Assembly (NCBI GenBank): GCA_001592805.2
Contig: CP051140.1
Span: forward strand, 559,501 to 623,500
Direction of reading: 5' to 3'
DNA length: 64,000 nucleotides
From: Peltaster fructicola
Lineage: Eukaryota; Ascomycota; Dothideomycetes
Below, in pieces: positions 1-10,597 of the stretch (position 1 is the stretch's first letter; every line of letters begins with the position of its first letter). A program made the position numbers and the translations under genes. The notes beneath the pieces are model-generated. The model did not search any database. It saw nothing but the letters and a program-made list of their open reading frames with translations, and was not told the DNA's origin.

Positions 1-1053
1 GATCTCGGTATTGAGCTCTTTGGACAGAAGCTGAAGAGCCCTCTCCTCGTAGCACCCGTCGGTGTTCAGAGTATCATGCACAGCGATGCCGAAGAGGCAA
101 CCGCAAAGGCCTGCAAGAAGCTTGACATTCCAATGATCCTGTCTTCTGCTGCGACACGCACGATCGAGCAAGCAGCACAAGCCAATGGTGATGGTCATCG
201 ATGGTATCAACTGTACTGGCCACGTCCACAAGAAGAAGCTATCACTGCGAGTCTCCTCGAGCGTGCCAAGGCCAATGGGTACAAGGTACTCGTTGTCACT
301 CTTGACACCATGAATCTCGGCTGGCGGCCCACAGATCTCGACTCAGCATATCTACCATTTCTCTTCGGACAGGGATGTCAAATCGGCCACTCTGATCCTG
401 TGTTCAACGAGCGATATGAAAAGTCGCTGACCTCGGACACTCGGTCAACATCAGAGAAGCTTTCGGAGGCCTGGGATGTCATCACACGACCAGGCACATT
501 CTACGGTGCCATTAAGATGCTAACCAATGCAGCCACTCTGAGAAAGTCCCGTGCTTGGCTGGATGTGATGAACTCTGGCACGTATCGTGAATGGCAGCAT
601 CTCGACATCCTACGTCAGCTTTGGGACGGTCCAATCGTGCTGAAAGGTGTACAAACAGTCGAAGATGCGCACAAAGCCATCGATCGTGGTATGGACGGCA
701 TCATTGTGTCGAATCATGGTGGAAGACAGCTCGATGGTGCTGTGGCCTCTCTGGATGCACTGGCAGAGATAGGAGCAGACGAACGGGTGCGACAGTCTGG
801 TTTGACACTACTCTTCGATAGTGGTATCCGCACTGGCAGCGATGTGTTGAAGGCGATGGCCTTGGGTGCAAAAGCCGTCCTCATCGGCAGGCCTTATATG
901 TACGGTCTTGCTGTCAAAGGGCAAGCTGGCGTCGAGCATGTCTTGCGCTGCATACTCGCCGAGACGGACAACTCGCTTGGCAATCTTGGTAAGAAGACTC
1001 TGCAGGACTTGAGTCGTGATGATCTGCAAATCGCTCGAGAGTCGAAGTTGTAG
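1..1053 (+). CDS. FMN-dependent alpha-hydroxy-acid oxidase/dehydrogenase (lactate 2-monooxygenase-like), 5' partial
   Basis: The reading frame is open from base 1, so the N-terminus lies outside the window; 350 residues are visible. The family oxidises L-2-hydroxy acids such as lactate using FMN on a TIM barrel. Visible hallmarks are the early barrel strand SPLLVAPVGVQ, the ILSSAATRTIE region, the segment GQGCQIGHSDPVF typical of lactate 2-monooxygenase-like fungal proteins, the active-site block SNHGGRQLDG (catalytic His and substrate-binding Arg) and the phosphate-binding end DSGIRTGSDVLKAMALGAKA followed by IGRPYMYGL. There is no intron in the visible part. The stop codon (1051-1053) lies inside the first unit of a 48-bp tandem repeat. 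Substrate cannot be assigned; family assignment is firm. Confidence 0.93.
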   Translation, partial: DLGIELFGQKLKSPLLVAPVGVQSIMHSDAEEATAKACKKLDIPMILSSAATRTIEQAAQANGDGHRWYQLYWPRPQEEAITASLLERAKANGYKVLVVTLDTMNLGWRPTDLDSAYLPFLFGQGCQIGHSDPVFNERYEKSLTSDTRSTSEKLSEAWDVITRPGTFYGAIKMLTNAATLRKSRAWLDVMNSGTYREWQHLDILRQLWDGPIVLKGVQTVEDAHKAIDRGMDGIIVSNHGGRQLDGAVASLDALAEIGADERVRQSGLTLLFDSGIRTGSDVLKAMALGAKAVLIGRPYMYGLAVKGQAGVEHVLRCILAETDNSLGNLGKKTLQDLSRDDLQIARESKL

Positions 1054-1215
1054 TTGCTATGAACGACTGTGATGTCCATTGTTATATCACCTCAATTGTA
1101 CTTGCTACGAACGACTGTGATGTCCATTGTTATATCACCTCAGTTGTACTTGCTACGAACAACTGTGATGCCTATAGTTATATCGTCTCAGTTGTAGTCG
1201 CTCTGAACAAACGTA
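1048..1215. repeat. 48-bp tandem repeat, about 3.5 copies
   Basis: A unit of exactly 48 bp recurs: the word GAACGACTGTGATG or a variant starts at 1061, 1109, 1157 and, decayed, 1205. Copies 1 and 2 are nearly identical and later copies are more diverged. The first copy begins inside the last codons of the upstream oxidase gene and contains its TAG stop. 48 is a multiple of 3 and the unit stays open in one frame, but nothing else suggests that it is translated. Confidence 0.85.
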
Positions 1216-1391
1216 ATGCACATCATCTGGTTGTCACAAATACATAGAGTCTAGCCTCATCGAAAGTGGTAGTCGTCAAGAAGGACTGCCTCAACGTCAT
1301 GCAAACTCAGCTTGAGGTCAGGACTTTGCCCTGACCGTCTCCCAACAGGCGATCTCTACATGAAGCGTTCGAGCAAATCAGAATCACGCAT

Positions 1392-2378
1392 ATGAGTGTA
1401 GCATCAAAGAGCAACCTTCTGATCGTATTACGCACCTCAAAAGTACACCGGCTACCACACTCTTGCTATTCAACAATGCCATCGACATCAGATGCAGCAC
1501 AAGGCCGCAAGCTCAAGATCTTGATGCTTCATGGATTCACACAGTCAGGACCTCTTTTTCACGCCAAGACGAAGGCACTAGAGAAATCGCTCATCAAGGC
1601 ATTCCCTCCAGCTCCACAGCAAGGACACTTGCAACAATATCCAGGAGGGATCGAGCTACGATATCCAACGGCGCCATTCAAGCTCGATGTCACTGACATA
1701 CCCGGAGTCAATCCAGATAGTGTCGCCGACGATAGCCTTCGAGCAGAAGCATATGGATGGTGGCGCCGGAAAGGCGACGGCGAGCCTTACACATATGAAG
1801 GCATGGAAGTCGGACTGGAACGCCTCGCTGACATCCTGCAGAGCGAAGGACCTTTCGATGGTGTCCTAGGTTTCTCTCAAGGTGGTGCAGCAGCAGGTAT
1901 AGTGGCATCGTTGCTCGAGTCTGGTCGACGACAAGCCTTTGAAGTTGCTCAGAAGAACGGCGGCATGCGCTATCCTGACCAATTCACGAAAGACTCTGGC
2001 TTCATAGAGGAGTCGATTCACCCACCGATGAGGTTCGCTGTGAGTTACTCTGGCTTCGGAGCAAGCACGCATCCCCTATATCAAGCATTCTATATCCCCA
2101 AGATTGCCACACCGATGTGTCACTTCATAGGCAGCATGGATACAGTGGTGGATGAATCACGAAGCTTACGCCTCGTCGATGCATGCGTCGACGGACAAGG
2201 CAAACAGGGAGGAGCTCAGAGAGTGATATATCACCCGGGCGGACACTTCTTACCAAGCAGTCAGAAGCAGTATGTTGCTGCATTGGTTGCTTTCATCAGA
2301 GAAGTACTGAATGAGGATAATGCAAGCGAGCGAAAGCGACAAGAGGAGAGTGTTGAAGACATGGACGTTCCTTTTTGA
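1392..2378 (+). CDS. FSH1-family serine hydrolase
   Basis: This is an alpha/beta hydrolase of the FSH1 (yeast family of serine hydrolases; esterase-like) group. Numbered from the second Met (1476), the protein shows the first strand and oxyanion loop LKILMLHGFTQSG (residues 13-25), the aromatic segment AYGWW, the nucleophile elbow GFSQGG with Ser134, then a late Asp (IGSMDTVVDES) and the catalytic His (YHPGGHFLPS), a complete triad. The family starts just before the LHGF strand, so the ATG at 1476 (context CAACAATGC) is the more likely start. The ATG at 1392 would add 28 Ser/Arg-rich residues that could be a mitochondrial presequence. There is no intron. The C-terminal tail is charged. The substrate is unknown. 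Confidence 0.9.
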   Translation: MSVASKSNLLIVLRTSKVHRLPHSCYSTMPSTSDAAQGRKLKILMLHGFTQSGPLFHAKTKALEKSLIKAFPPAPQQGHLQQYPGGIELRYPTAPFKLDVTDIPGVNPDSVADDSLRAEAYGWWRRKGDGEPYTYEGMEVGLERLADILQSEGPFDGVLGFSQGGAAAGIVASLLESGRRQAFEVAQKNGGMRYPDQFTKDSGFIEESIHPPMRFAVSYSGFGASTHPLYQAFYIPKIATPMCHFIGSMDTVVDESRSLRLVDACVDGQGKQGGAQRVIYHPGGHFLPSSQKQYVAALVAFIREVLNEDNASERKRQEESVEDMDVPF

Positions 2379-3278
2379 TCATGAGAGCAGTACGCCAGAG
2401 GTACAGTCTCGTTTAAAGACGAGAGATAGAAGATACAGCTGGTAGCAGCCAGTTATAGCTTCCACAAGGCCAAGAAGGTCTTTGCCATAGCTTCAATCAA
2501 GTGTATGCGGACGACTCCGTGCTCGCGACCGCATCGATCAGTCCTCAGGCTCACCTACATCAGTCAATGACCCTCCTGACGATCTGCTCGATTTGCATCG
2601 GTCGAAGCTGGTCTGTTGTGCGGTGAGTGAATGCGCAATGCTCCTCTATATCGATCGTAGACTGTGTGTGAGGCAGGGTTGAACCCTTAAGCAGGGTATT
2701 ATTTATGCTAGATGCGAAAGAGACATGCCATCTGCATGCACTTGGCGCCTATCATCACACCGTACCACAGACTTTAGGAGGTTATCGCTGGGATGAATGT
2801 GACTTTCTCGCCATGACCGCTCGTACCATTGGAAAGAGCTTCACGGCGCAGTCTTACCCGAGTGCCGCATGCAAGGCGTATTGGAGTATGACCGTGGGCA
2901 AGCTCAGCAAAGACCGCTGCTTGCCAGAGATGGGCTATACAGCATGGATGAGCGACAATGGTGTAATTGAATCGTATGAGGTTTGATGGCTGTGCTGAGA
3001 AGAGCTGTGGAGTGACATTGGACTGAGCACCAGCCCCAAGAGCTTGTATGAGATGGATGCACTCGCCGCTAGGATGATCTCCAAAGGCATCTGCAGGATT
3101 GACCCACCTTACTGGCAGACAGAGGGCTTTCATGACTGGCCAATTACCGGTGGCTGACAGACAGAGCGAGCAGACATACTGTATAAGTACTCAGCCGCAG
3201 TCTTGATATCCTCGTCCGTCTTGTCTCTTTCCTTCACACTCCACATAATTGAACATCTGGTATCACCACCTGCAAGTC
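2379..3278. other. intergenic region, no supported gene
   Basis: This 900-bp spacer contains only short frames. The longest (93 codons, 2705-2986, plus) has no recognisable domain. A TATA-like word TATAAG lies at 3182, about 95 bp upstream of the next gene's ATG, followed by a CT-rich tract (3215-3242), which is a typical fungal core promoter arrangement. Confidence 0.5.
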
Positions 3279-3515
3279 ATGTCTGATAACAGCGGCAATA
3301 TCTTTACCGGAGGAAACTACACTCTTGCAGTCCTTGTCATCATTGTTGCTGCTGGAGTAGCCGTTCTCCTTGGATGGGGCCTGTTCACATTGTATTCAGG
3401 CCGAGATAGCAATGATACAGCATGGAGTACAACACCTCGTCAAGCCAGTTATATGCGAGAAGTCAGGCAGCGGAACCTTCACGATATAGCTGGTATGGTC
3501 GGCTCTCGAGGTTGA
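3279..3515 (+). CDS. Small single-pass membrane protein of unknown function
   Basis: This is a 78-residue frame starting at ATG 3279. Residues about 14-38 (YTLAVLVIIVAAGVAVLLGW onward) form one strong transmembrane helix. The tail is polar, with the segment YMREVRQRN and an amphipathic end. A TATA-like element and a CT-rich tract precede it, and the codons look like those of the neighbouring genes. Short fungal proteins with one TM helix and a Met-Arg-Glu-Val-Arg tail are common, but I know no function for them. An N-terminal signal peptide is unlikely because 13 polar residues come first. It could be a small organellar or plasma-membrane accessory protein. Confidence 0.6.
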   Translation: MSDNSGNIFTGGNYTLAVLVIIVAAGVAVLLGWGLFTLYSGRDSNDTAWSTTPRQASYMREVRQRNLHDIAGMVGSRG

Positions 3516-4692
3516 CGACGAACAATGCAGCATAGACCAACACAACAGTGCTATCCTTGACAACATTCTCTTACTACATTCTTCCAAGCTCTTGAAAGTG
3601 GTGGATGGCAGCTGAGATCACGACCAGATTTGCTGCCGAGAGGATCGAGCTGAGAAGGCACACAGGAGGACGCGTAGGCTGGCATGGTGCTGGCTCGAGT
3701 CGGGTCGTCGGGACCAGTTGAAAACGATTGACAATGATCGCAGAAGCATGGTGGTGTTGGGAGACGGGACGTCGATTGACTAGCGCGAGTTTTCTCGATA
3801 GATTGTCCAATCAAGATCGAGTCCGTGCGGGACATCATATCTTCGACGTGAGCCTCACCTAAGCTTCTTGTCACGTTCTCTGGAGTGCACCTGATGACTC
3901 CATCGACTTGGACTGGCCGGATCGCTCTCCACGCGGCTTCGTCTGCTCTACCTAGGGGCACGATGATCACTGAGAGGCGTGGTGCTCAGTATCGCTCTGG
4001 CGCTTACACTGCAGATAACACAATCCATGAAGGTCGTCGGGACTACCTGGCATACTGGTAGCACGCAAGCTGCTTCGACTATCTCAACAGAGACTCTGCA
4101 AACTCATCGAGCCTAGCAAGTGACCCAATCAGTGCAGTAGGCTGCCTGTACAGCAAGATGGCAGTTGAGAAGCTTCTCGCCACGGTAGATATTGAGCTGC
4201 TGACCAACAGGGCTGTCATAGAGCAGGCAGCATCAAATATGCGCTATATGAACTTGATGGGAGTCTCTTCATATCAGCATTCATGGTTATACCATTCCCT
4301 CGTCGCCTCGATTGGACGCCGTCCACGGATGCGGCAGAAGTATGCACTGGCTATAGAGACAGACGGATCGTGAAGCGAACGGCTACCAGCACCCTACAAT
4401 CAGTATTGCCTGTACAGCGTAAACTCGAGTCTTCTCGAGTCAATCCGCACCTAGGCTTACCTCGACGATATCGAACACTGAACGACACAAAAACACCATA
4501 TCTTTGTCGATTCGTCACAATGAGTGGCTTCATGACCTGAACAATGAGGCCATTATACGTTCGAAAACAAGGCCATCCTACGATAACATTCACTATGGTC
4601 GCACTCTCGAGGTGCTGACATTGAAGATAATTCATCTGTCGCTGTCAATTTCTCTCACCTCCCCGTTCTCCAGTAGCTCTTACAACACAGCC
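3516..4692. other. intergenic region, no supported gene
   Basis: There are about 1.2 kb without a convincing gene. Frames of up to 139 codons on the minus strand (3551-3970) start at GTG, carry no motif and have irregular composition. The stretch immediately before the RING gene is CT-rich (4640-4680), consistent with a promoter/5' leader. Confidence 0.4.
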
Positions 4693-5547
4693 ATGTCGCT
4701 TCCACCACCGTCCATTCCGGGCTGGGAGAATCCACCAAACCTCACCAAGTCCGAGGACTTTGCTGAAGACCTTTGTGGGATCTGTCATGGAGCTTTCAAT
4801 GATCCTCACAAAGCAGCATGCGGGCATATGTTCTGTAAGCATTGCATTGTTGAGTGGTACCAGATTCAGCTGAATCCAACGATACAACACACGAACGACC
4901 TCGGCGTCACTTGTCCATTTTGTCGTGAGGTGTTCTACATGGCTCAAGTTGCAGGCAACAGCCATGGACTGCACTTCCTGCATGTCCCAATGCTGTTAAG
5001 ACGATCAGGACTTCTTGACGGCACATACACTGCAGGAGCCGGGCTTCAGATGGAAGGTGTCACCACGGCTGCGTGGCAGGATAATGTCCACAATGGCATT
5101 GACTTTCTGCTTCGGGGAACTCTGCACCGTCTGGCCGACGCTCTCGTACAGATAGTATCTGCTGACTCGGCTCGCGACGCTGTGATCGTGGGCAATCTGA
5201 TACGGGTGTTTATACAGCACCGCTCGCCAAGCTTCTCGCAGATGCCAAATTTCGCCAAGAAGTGGGACTATATCGTGGGCATCTTCGCTCGCATACTTCT
5301 GACAGACTGGCCACCAATTCGAACCACATCAGACGAGCTTCGTCAGTATCTCTCGCACGACCTATTGGAACGATGCAAGGCAGATGAGCATTGTCTACTG
5401 GAGCGGGTTGAAGGACATGCTCTGTTCAGTCAACGTGGAAGTTCACGCATTGAGTCAGTGTCACTCACTGGTCAAATGATCAGCTATGTGTGCTCACGTG
5501 CGTGCCAGCGAAGTCTCCGATCATGGATCGCTTCGCCAAATGCATAG
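4693..5547 (+). CDS. RING-finger protein, probable E3 ubiquitin ligase
   Basis: This is a 284-residue protein with a C3HC4 RING near the N-terminus (about residues 31-85). The motif runs CGIC, then ACGHMFCKHC, then CPFC, with eight metal ligands in canonical order and an unusually long loop of about 25 residues before the last CPFC pair. RING proteins recruit an E2 and transfer ubiquitin; the substrate here is unknown. The rest of the protein has no recognised domain. The start at 4693 has good context (CAGCCATGT) and directly precedes the domain; the frame is open upstream but lies in a CT-rich leader. The last residues are untypical, and a frame at 5490-5690 runs on in another phase, so a late intron may have been missed and the C-terminus is uncertain. 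Confidence 0.8.
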   Translation: MSLPPPSIPGWENPPNLTKSEDFAEDLCGICHGAFNDPHKAACGHMFCKHCIVEWYQIQLNPTIQHTNDLGVTCPFCREVFYMAQVAGNSHGLHFLHVPMLLRRSGLLDGTYTAGAGLQMEGVTTAAWQDNVHNGIDFLLRGTLHRLADALVQIVSADSARDAVIVGNLIRVFIQHRSPSFSQMPNFAKKWDYIVGIFARILLTDWPPIRTTSDELRQYLSHDLLERCKADEHCLLERVEGHALFSQRGSSRIESVSLTGQMISYVCSRACQRSLRSWIASPNA

Positions 5548-6019
5548 GGGTTTCGCTATCACATGAGCACGTCTCGAGGATTGTGTTAGATAGGGTCAAT
5601 GAGTTTGCCTTGCATCAGATTCAAGGTTGCATGCTGTTCGACAATGATGGAGCTCTTGGGTATCAATGGCCGCGTGGAGACCATGTATAGTCTCTTTCCG
5701 AGCGTGATTGCTAGATGACGAGCCGTCATCTTGTTGCATCGTCCGGCATGTAGCCTGTAGGATAACAGATGGTAGAGCAATTTATCACAAAGTGTCGTTC
5801 TGCTTGAATATATATAGTGTGAACACCATGGGTGTAGTAGCGAGACTAAGCAGTGGACTGTTGTTATAATCAAGCTGGTGGAAATGCACACGATACAGCC
5901 AAGGTCGGTGGTGACGACAGGATGCCTCTTTGCCGCTGCCTATCGCTGCCCTTGATAATCATCAGCACCCAACGACTGTCTGGATGCGTGCATGTGGCCG
6001 ACGGTACACGTCCGTATCG
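5548..6019. other. intergenic region between convergent genes
   Basis: The region lies between the RING gene (plus) and the acetate transporter gene (minus). A frame ending at 5690 may belong to an alternative 3' exon of the RING gene. Nothing else is recognised. Confidence 0.35.
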
Positions 6020-6875
6020 TCAAAGCTGCTCTTGTTCAGAGATTCTTTGTTGTCTGCCTTTGATGAATCGACTCAAATCGCCAACAGGTAAGGCTATCGG
6101 AAAGTCGACTGACTCCAGTACTAGGGAGAACCACTGTGAATGTATTAGCATTACGAACATACTTAAGAGCAGCAAGACCCACAAGATACCAAGCGACAAT
6201 CGAAGCTACAAAGGCGAATGCAGCTCCTACGATCCTACAAGTGTTGCTAGCTGCCAGCATGCCATCTGCTGCATAGAAGTATGAAGCCGTCAGACATGGG
6301 AAGGTAACAGTAAAACAGAATAGAATGATGACCAGACAGATGTTTGTCCTCAATGCTGCTATGGTGTATGCCGCACAGAGCACTGCCATGAAGATGAGAA
6401 ACATGGCGAAGGAGGAGTAGAATGCTGCAGTGTCGTCTCCATATGAACTAACAGCACCAAACCAGCCGACTTGGGTTGCACCAAAAGCAGCCCAGAACCC
6501 TCCAAACGTGAAGAAAACTGTTGCCGGGAAGGTGTTTCCAAGTATCCATTCTCCGATACCACCAGCATATAGCAGTATGGCAGCCATGAAGAAGTATAGG
6601 CCGACTCCTGCTGAAGCATTTCCAGTCCCGGCTCCTGCACCATGCCAACCCATCAACATCATGGTAGCTGGTGTGTTGGCGAGCACGAAGCCACCTAGGG
6701 CGATGGGAGTTGGATTGGCAAAGGTGAGTCGAAGATTGCCAGCGACAGCTTGCTCAGGTGCGAGATAGAGCTTCTCAAACTGAGATGGTGTTGGTTTGAG
6801 GACATTCTCTTCGTGTTCGATAGCTTCTGTGTAGCTCGTATGGCTCTTTCGTCTTGGTGCTGCAGTTTGATCCAT
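6020..6875 (-). CDS. Acetate transporter, GPR1/FUN34/YaaH family (Ato/AcpA-like)
   Basis: This is a six-helix acetate/succinate transporter of the plasma membrane. The cytosolic N-terminus (about 55 residues) is followed by the family signature NPTPIALGGFVLANTPATMM at the first helix, then WHGAG, FFTFGGFWAAFGATQ and hydrophobic helices to about residue 245. Read straight on, the frame ends in an untypical tail (stop at 6036). One frame over, the minus strand encodes LPVGDLSRFIKGRQQR and stops at 6020-6022; this resembles the usual C-terminus of fungal members, so a short 3' intron between about 6175 and 6090 is likely. I could not fix its exact borders: every donor/acceptor pair that keeps frame is short (34-46 bp) or has a branch point close to the donor. 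The gene is divergent to a monocarboxylate-type MFS gene 2 kb away. Confidence 0.88.
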
Positions 6876-8919
6876 TGTGATTGCTGTGAGATGTTCTTGA
6901 GTCAGATAGATGCCAGTGAGATGCTAGGTGCGAGATGGAGTATCCTTATGTGTGAGATAGAGTTCCTCTTGAGCGGTCGTCGTCCCAATGGCTTGGGAGA
7001 AACCTACGCGTACGTAGCTTAGCCAAGCAACCATACTTCGATACGTACCACAGTCGCGTTAGATCCAGACGAGCCCAGATCTTGTGCTTGGTGCATTCCG
7101 CAGCAGGTACTGGTTGGTAGATACTCGTGAACAGTGGTTCACCAGCACCATGTGATGTTATTCCCGTTTCTAGTCAAACCTGGGGTAGATGTGGAGAGAC
7201 CATCAGACGTCCATCTGCCCGATCAAGCGTGCGTCCTGCTGTCGTAAACCCACTCGAACAGATAGTTGGGTTCCCATGGATAGCTTGCTCTTGATGGTTG
7301 ATCATGATCATCACTGTCGCGTGCACTGAGCTGAAAGCGTCCAACCGCTGCACTGCCGCATTCGCTAGCGGTCTGCGAAGCTGAAAGGTTGTCGAAGATA
7401 TACATCAGTGGTAGTCCTCAATACCACTAGGTCCAATCTGTCTCTGTCCAAAGACGTTACTCAGCAGTGATTAGAATCGTAGCTCATTCTCGAAGAATAC
7501 CACGAAGCTTTATGTCAAGGATGGTCAGCAGACATATCTCGATCGCAGAACGAAGCTGATCTGTTGCCTATGCACGCTGTCTGTGCATCATGAAAGCAAG
7601 TGCGAGAGTGTGAACTCATGCCTGACGAAGCAGAGACTTGATGAGAGCAAACGCCGAAGTTAATCGGCTTTGCACATCTCTGCATCATCCGAAAAGAAAT
7701 GCTCACAAGTCGAGATAAGCTGAAAGTGAAAGGGTGACCATCGTGCCTTCTGTGCTCAGGTCTCCAAAATCATCTCATCATTGTGCTTGCAGGGTCTACA
7801 TCCCTAGAGATCAGTTCGTCATCCCGACCCAGAAGACGACAAAGCCCATTGGAAGGCGATGATCATGGATCTCGACAGCCGATGCGTGCATTCGAGCCTA
7901 CAGCATATGTGGTGTGGTGTTAGAGGACGCGGCTGTGCGGTGTCGTACACTCGTCATCGCATCGCAGCTGAGGCGCTACGTCAGGTGTAAAGGCTTGCAA
8001 AGACAATGCAGTATATCTTGGACACAGCAGTCAGGCACATGGCGTGTCCTCTCTCCAGCGCTGAGGGAACATGAACAACAGTGAGTGATCGTTGTGGTCT
8101 TGAGTCGAGACATCGTCTCCATGACGTTGATATGGAAGCCATTCGACGTGAGCTATCGCTTCACCGCACACGACTGTATCAAGCGCTGTAAAGCTGGGAC
8201 ACCGTTGAGCATCACTGCTTTGCGGTGTAGTCTTTGGAGACCAGCTCCTCCGCCCGGTCGACTGCTGCGATCCTCGCCCTGTATGCACCATCTCTTTACG
8301 TTGATGACTGTGGGTGGACGTCTCGAGAGGCATATAGCGCTTTGGATGGAAGATGGTAGGCTGCCGACCTTGGTGAAGTCGTGGTCAGCCGTGCGTTGTG
8401 CAATCAGCTCGATTGTTGTTGATTTGTGAGAATCATCTTGCTGACAGAGCTATTTCCGTGCCCAGGGTCTGTCATTTTGACCAAGCAATGGCGTGAGCTT
8501 GGCAGAGCTTGACGAGCTACAGACGGCGTTAAAAGGCTCGGCCGACACAAACGCCATTCATCTCATCAGCAGGGTCTCATCCTGCATCGGTAGACTGATG
8601 ACACCGTAGGAAGCTGGGGACTTCCGCGCCTTTGAAAGCCAATAACCAGTCAGCTTGAAGGATTGGGAGATCAAAGGGGATAATCGAAAAGTAGACATTG
8701 CTGATGTGACTCTCGGCACTTCGGGCACTCGGCGCGGTTATTCGCGCGCGATGGCTATAGTCTGATGACCGTTGAGGCGTTCGCTTGCTTTCTTCCTTCA
8801 AAAGTACGGCAGTTGCGATCCGCAACACTACAATCGAATTTGCTCTTTAGCACTCGTCCTGTCATCGCTGCAACTACACTGACTGTGCAGACTGTACTGT
8901 CAGGAAGACCTCGTTCGCA
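6876..8919. other. 2-kb intergenic region between divergent transporter genes
   Basis: Only short overlapping frames (at most 114 codons, both strands, around 8030-8430) are present, none with a recognisable motif. As it lies between two divergently transcribed carboxylate transporter genes it probably contains both promoters. I see no repeat or transposon signature. Confidence 0.45.
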
Positions 8920-10353
8920 ATGACAACCATGAGCGAACCTCATACAGATTTGGAGAAGCACGCCAGTTCGGAAGGCACTTCTCTCCATGATGGCCACGAG
9001 AAGCCATTCCACGAGACGCCCTTCGATGCCGCAGCTGATGCAGAAGCCAATGAAGCAGCTGCTCCCACAGGTCCAGCACCGGCGAGCTTTGCAAACGTCC
9101 CAGACGGAGGTCTTCTCGCATGGTCACAGGTGGCTGGCAGTTTCTTCTTGTTCTTCAACACATGGTAGGCGTCATGATCGCGCTTGAAAGCTATGGCTAA
9201 CGAACACTCTCAAAGGGGTATCATGAACACATTCGGTGCCTATCAGACGTACTACGAGTCTGGCGATCTCTTCGTCTCAACTTCGTCGGATATTGCCTGG
9301 ATTGGCACGATACAAGCAATCTGTGTCATGCTCTTTGGTGCACTGTCCGGACCTCTATATGATCAAGGTCATTTGCGACCGCTTCTACTGGTCGGCTCTA
9401 TCCTCGTCGTCCTCGGAAACATGATGCTATCCCTCTGTCATGAGTTTTGGCAGTGTCTCCTCGCACAGGGCTTCTGCATTGGGATAGGCGCTGGTTGCCT
9501 GTTCGTGCCAGCCGTCGCCATCCTTCCTACATACTTCCGCAAGAATCTTGGTCTTGCAATTGGTCTCGCAGCTTCGGGCAGTTCGATGGGTGGTGTCATT
9601 TACCCAATCGTACTCTACAGACTCATCAACACAATCGGCTTTGGCTGGAGTACCCGAGTTCTTGGCTTCATTGCGCTCGCAACACTTCTGCTGCCTATCA
9701 TTGTCATGAAGCAGCGCATCAAGCCACCAAAAGCCCGTGCTCTCTTGGATCCTACAGCGTTCACAGACCTACCATTCGCAGTGTACGTTGGAGGGCTCAT
9801 CTTCGGTTTCGTCGGTCTGTACACTGGTCTCTTCTTCACCTCATACTTCAGCGCCGCTACGGGTATTGCTGACGAGGAGATGGCCTTCTATCTGGTGCCT
9901 ATTCTGAATGCAGCCTCTGTCTTTGGTCGAACACTACCCAATTGGCTGTCCGACAAGGTCGGTCCGCTCAACATTATGACACCAGGAGCTTTCATCTGCA
10001 GCATCCTGTTGTTCTGCTTCCTTGCGGTCCACAACCTCGCCGGCATGATTGTCAACACCATATTCTTTGGATTCTTCTCAGGCGTCTTCATCGCTCTGCC
10101 AGCTGTCTTGCTGGTTGTCCTCACTGCTGACAAGACCAAGGCTGGTACTCGTATCGGTATGGGCTTCGGTTTCTTGTCCATTGGTGCCCTTTTGGGTGGT
10201 CCAGCTGCTGGTGCGATCATCGGAGAAGATCCCACCAATCTCCATTTCCAAAGCATGTGGATATACGGAGCTGTCTTCATGTTGGCATCAGGATTAGTCT
10301 TCGTATATGTGCGATGGCTGAAGGTTGGCTTCAAGCTTATGGTCAAGATATGA
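8920..10353 (+). CDS. Major facilitator superfamily transporter, monocarboxylate (MCT/SLC16) type
   Basis: There are two exons, 8920-9164 and 9216-10353; the 51-bp intron has donor GTAGGC, branch GGCTAACG and acceptor CAAAG, and joins phase 2 within a Trp codon so that the first helix reads NTWGIMNTFGAYQ. The protein has 460 residues. A cytosolic acidic/Ala-rich N-terminus (about 60 residues) precedes the MCT motif PDGGLLAWSQVAGSF. Twelve hydrophobic helices follow, with the loop LYDQGHLRPLLLVG after TM2 and a second half starting near FGRTLPNWLSDKVGPLN. Fungal members are proton-coupled carriers of monocarboxylates or related acids (Mch-like), but many have unknown substrates. The ATG at 8920 is followed by another Met four codons on. 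Confidence 0.9.
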
Positions 10354-10597
10354 TCAACATTCGCCTTTGGAGTTGCGTCCACTTTGAGAAAGGATATAGA
10401 TATAATGAATCATATCACCACGTGTTCCTACTGCTGCTGTGTGGTGACCAATGCTACGACTTGACAAAGTCGCAGAATCTAGCCTGTGGAAGTCGCTCAG
10501 AACCAGCTCCTAGAGTCAAGAACACAACGAATGAACCTTTCTCGAGCTCTCAAACACAACAGGTCCTTGCTGTCCTTACAGTAGTCTCTTCGCAAAC

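Noticed and set aside
3551-3970. A 139-codon minus-strand frame
   Set aside because: It starts with GTG, has no recognisable domain and erratic composition.
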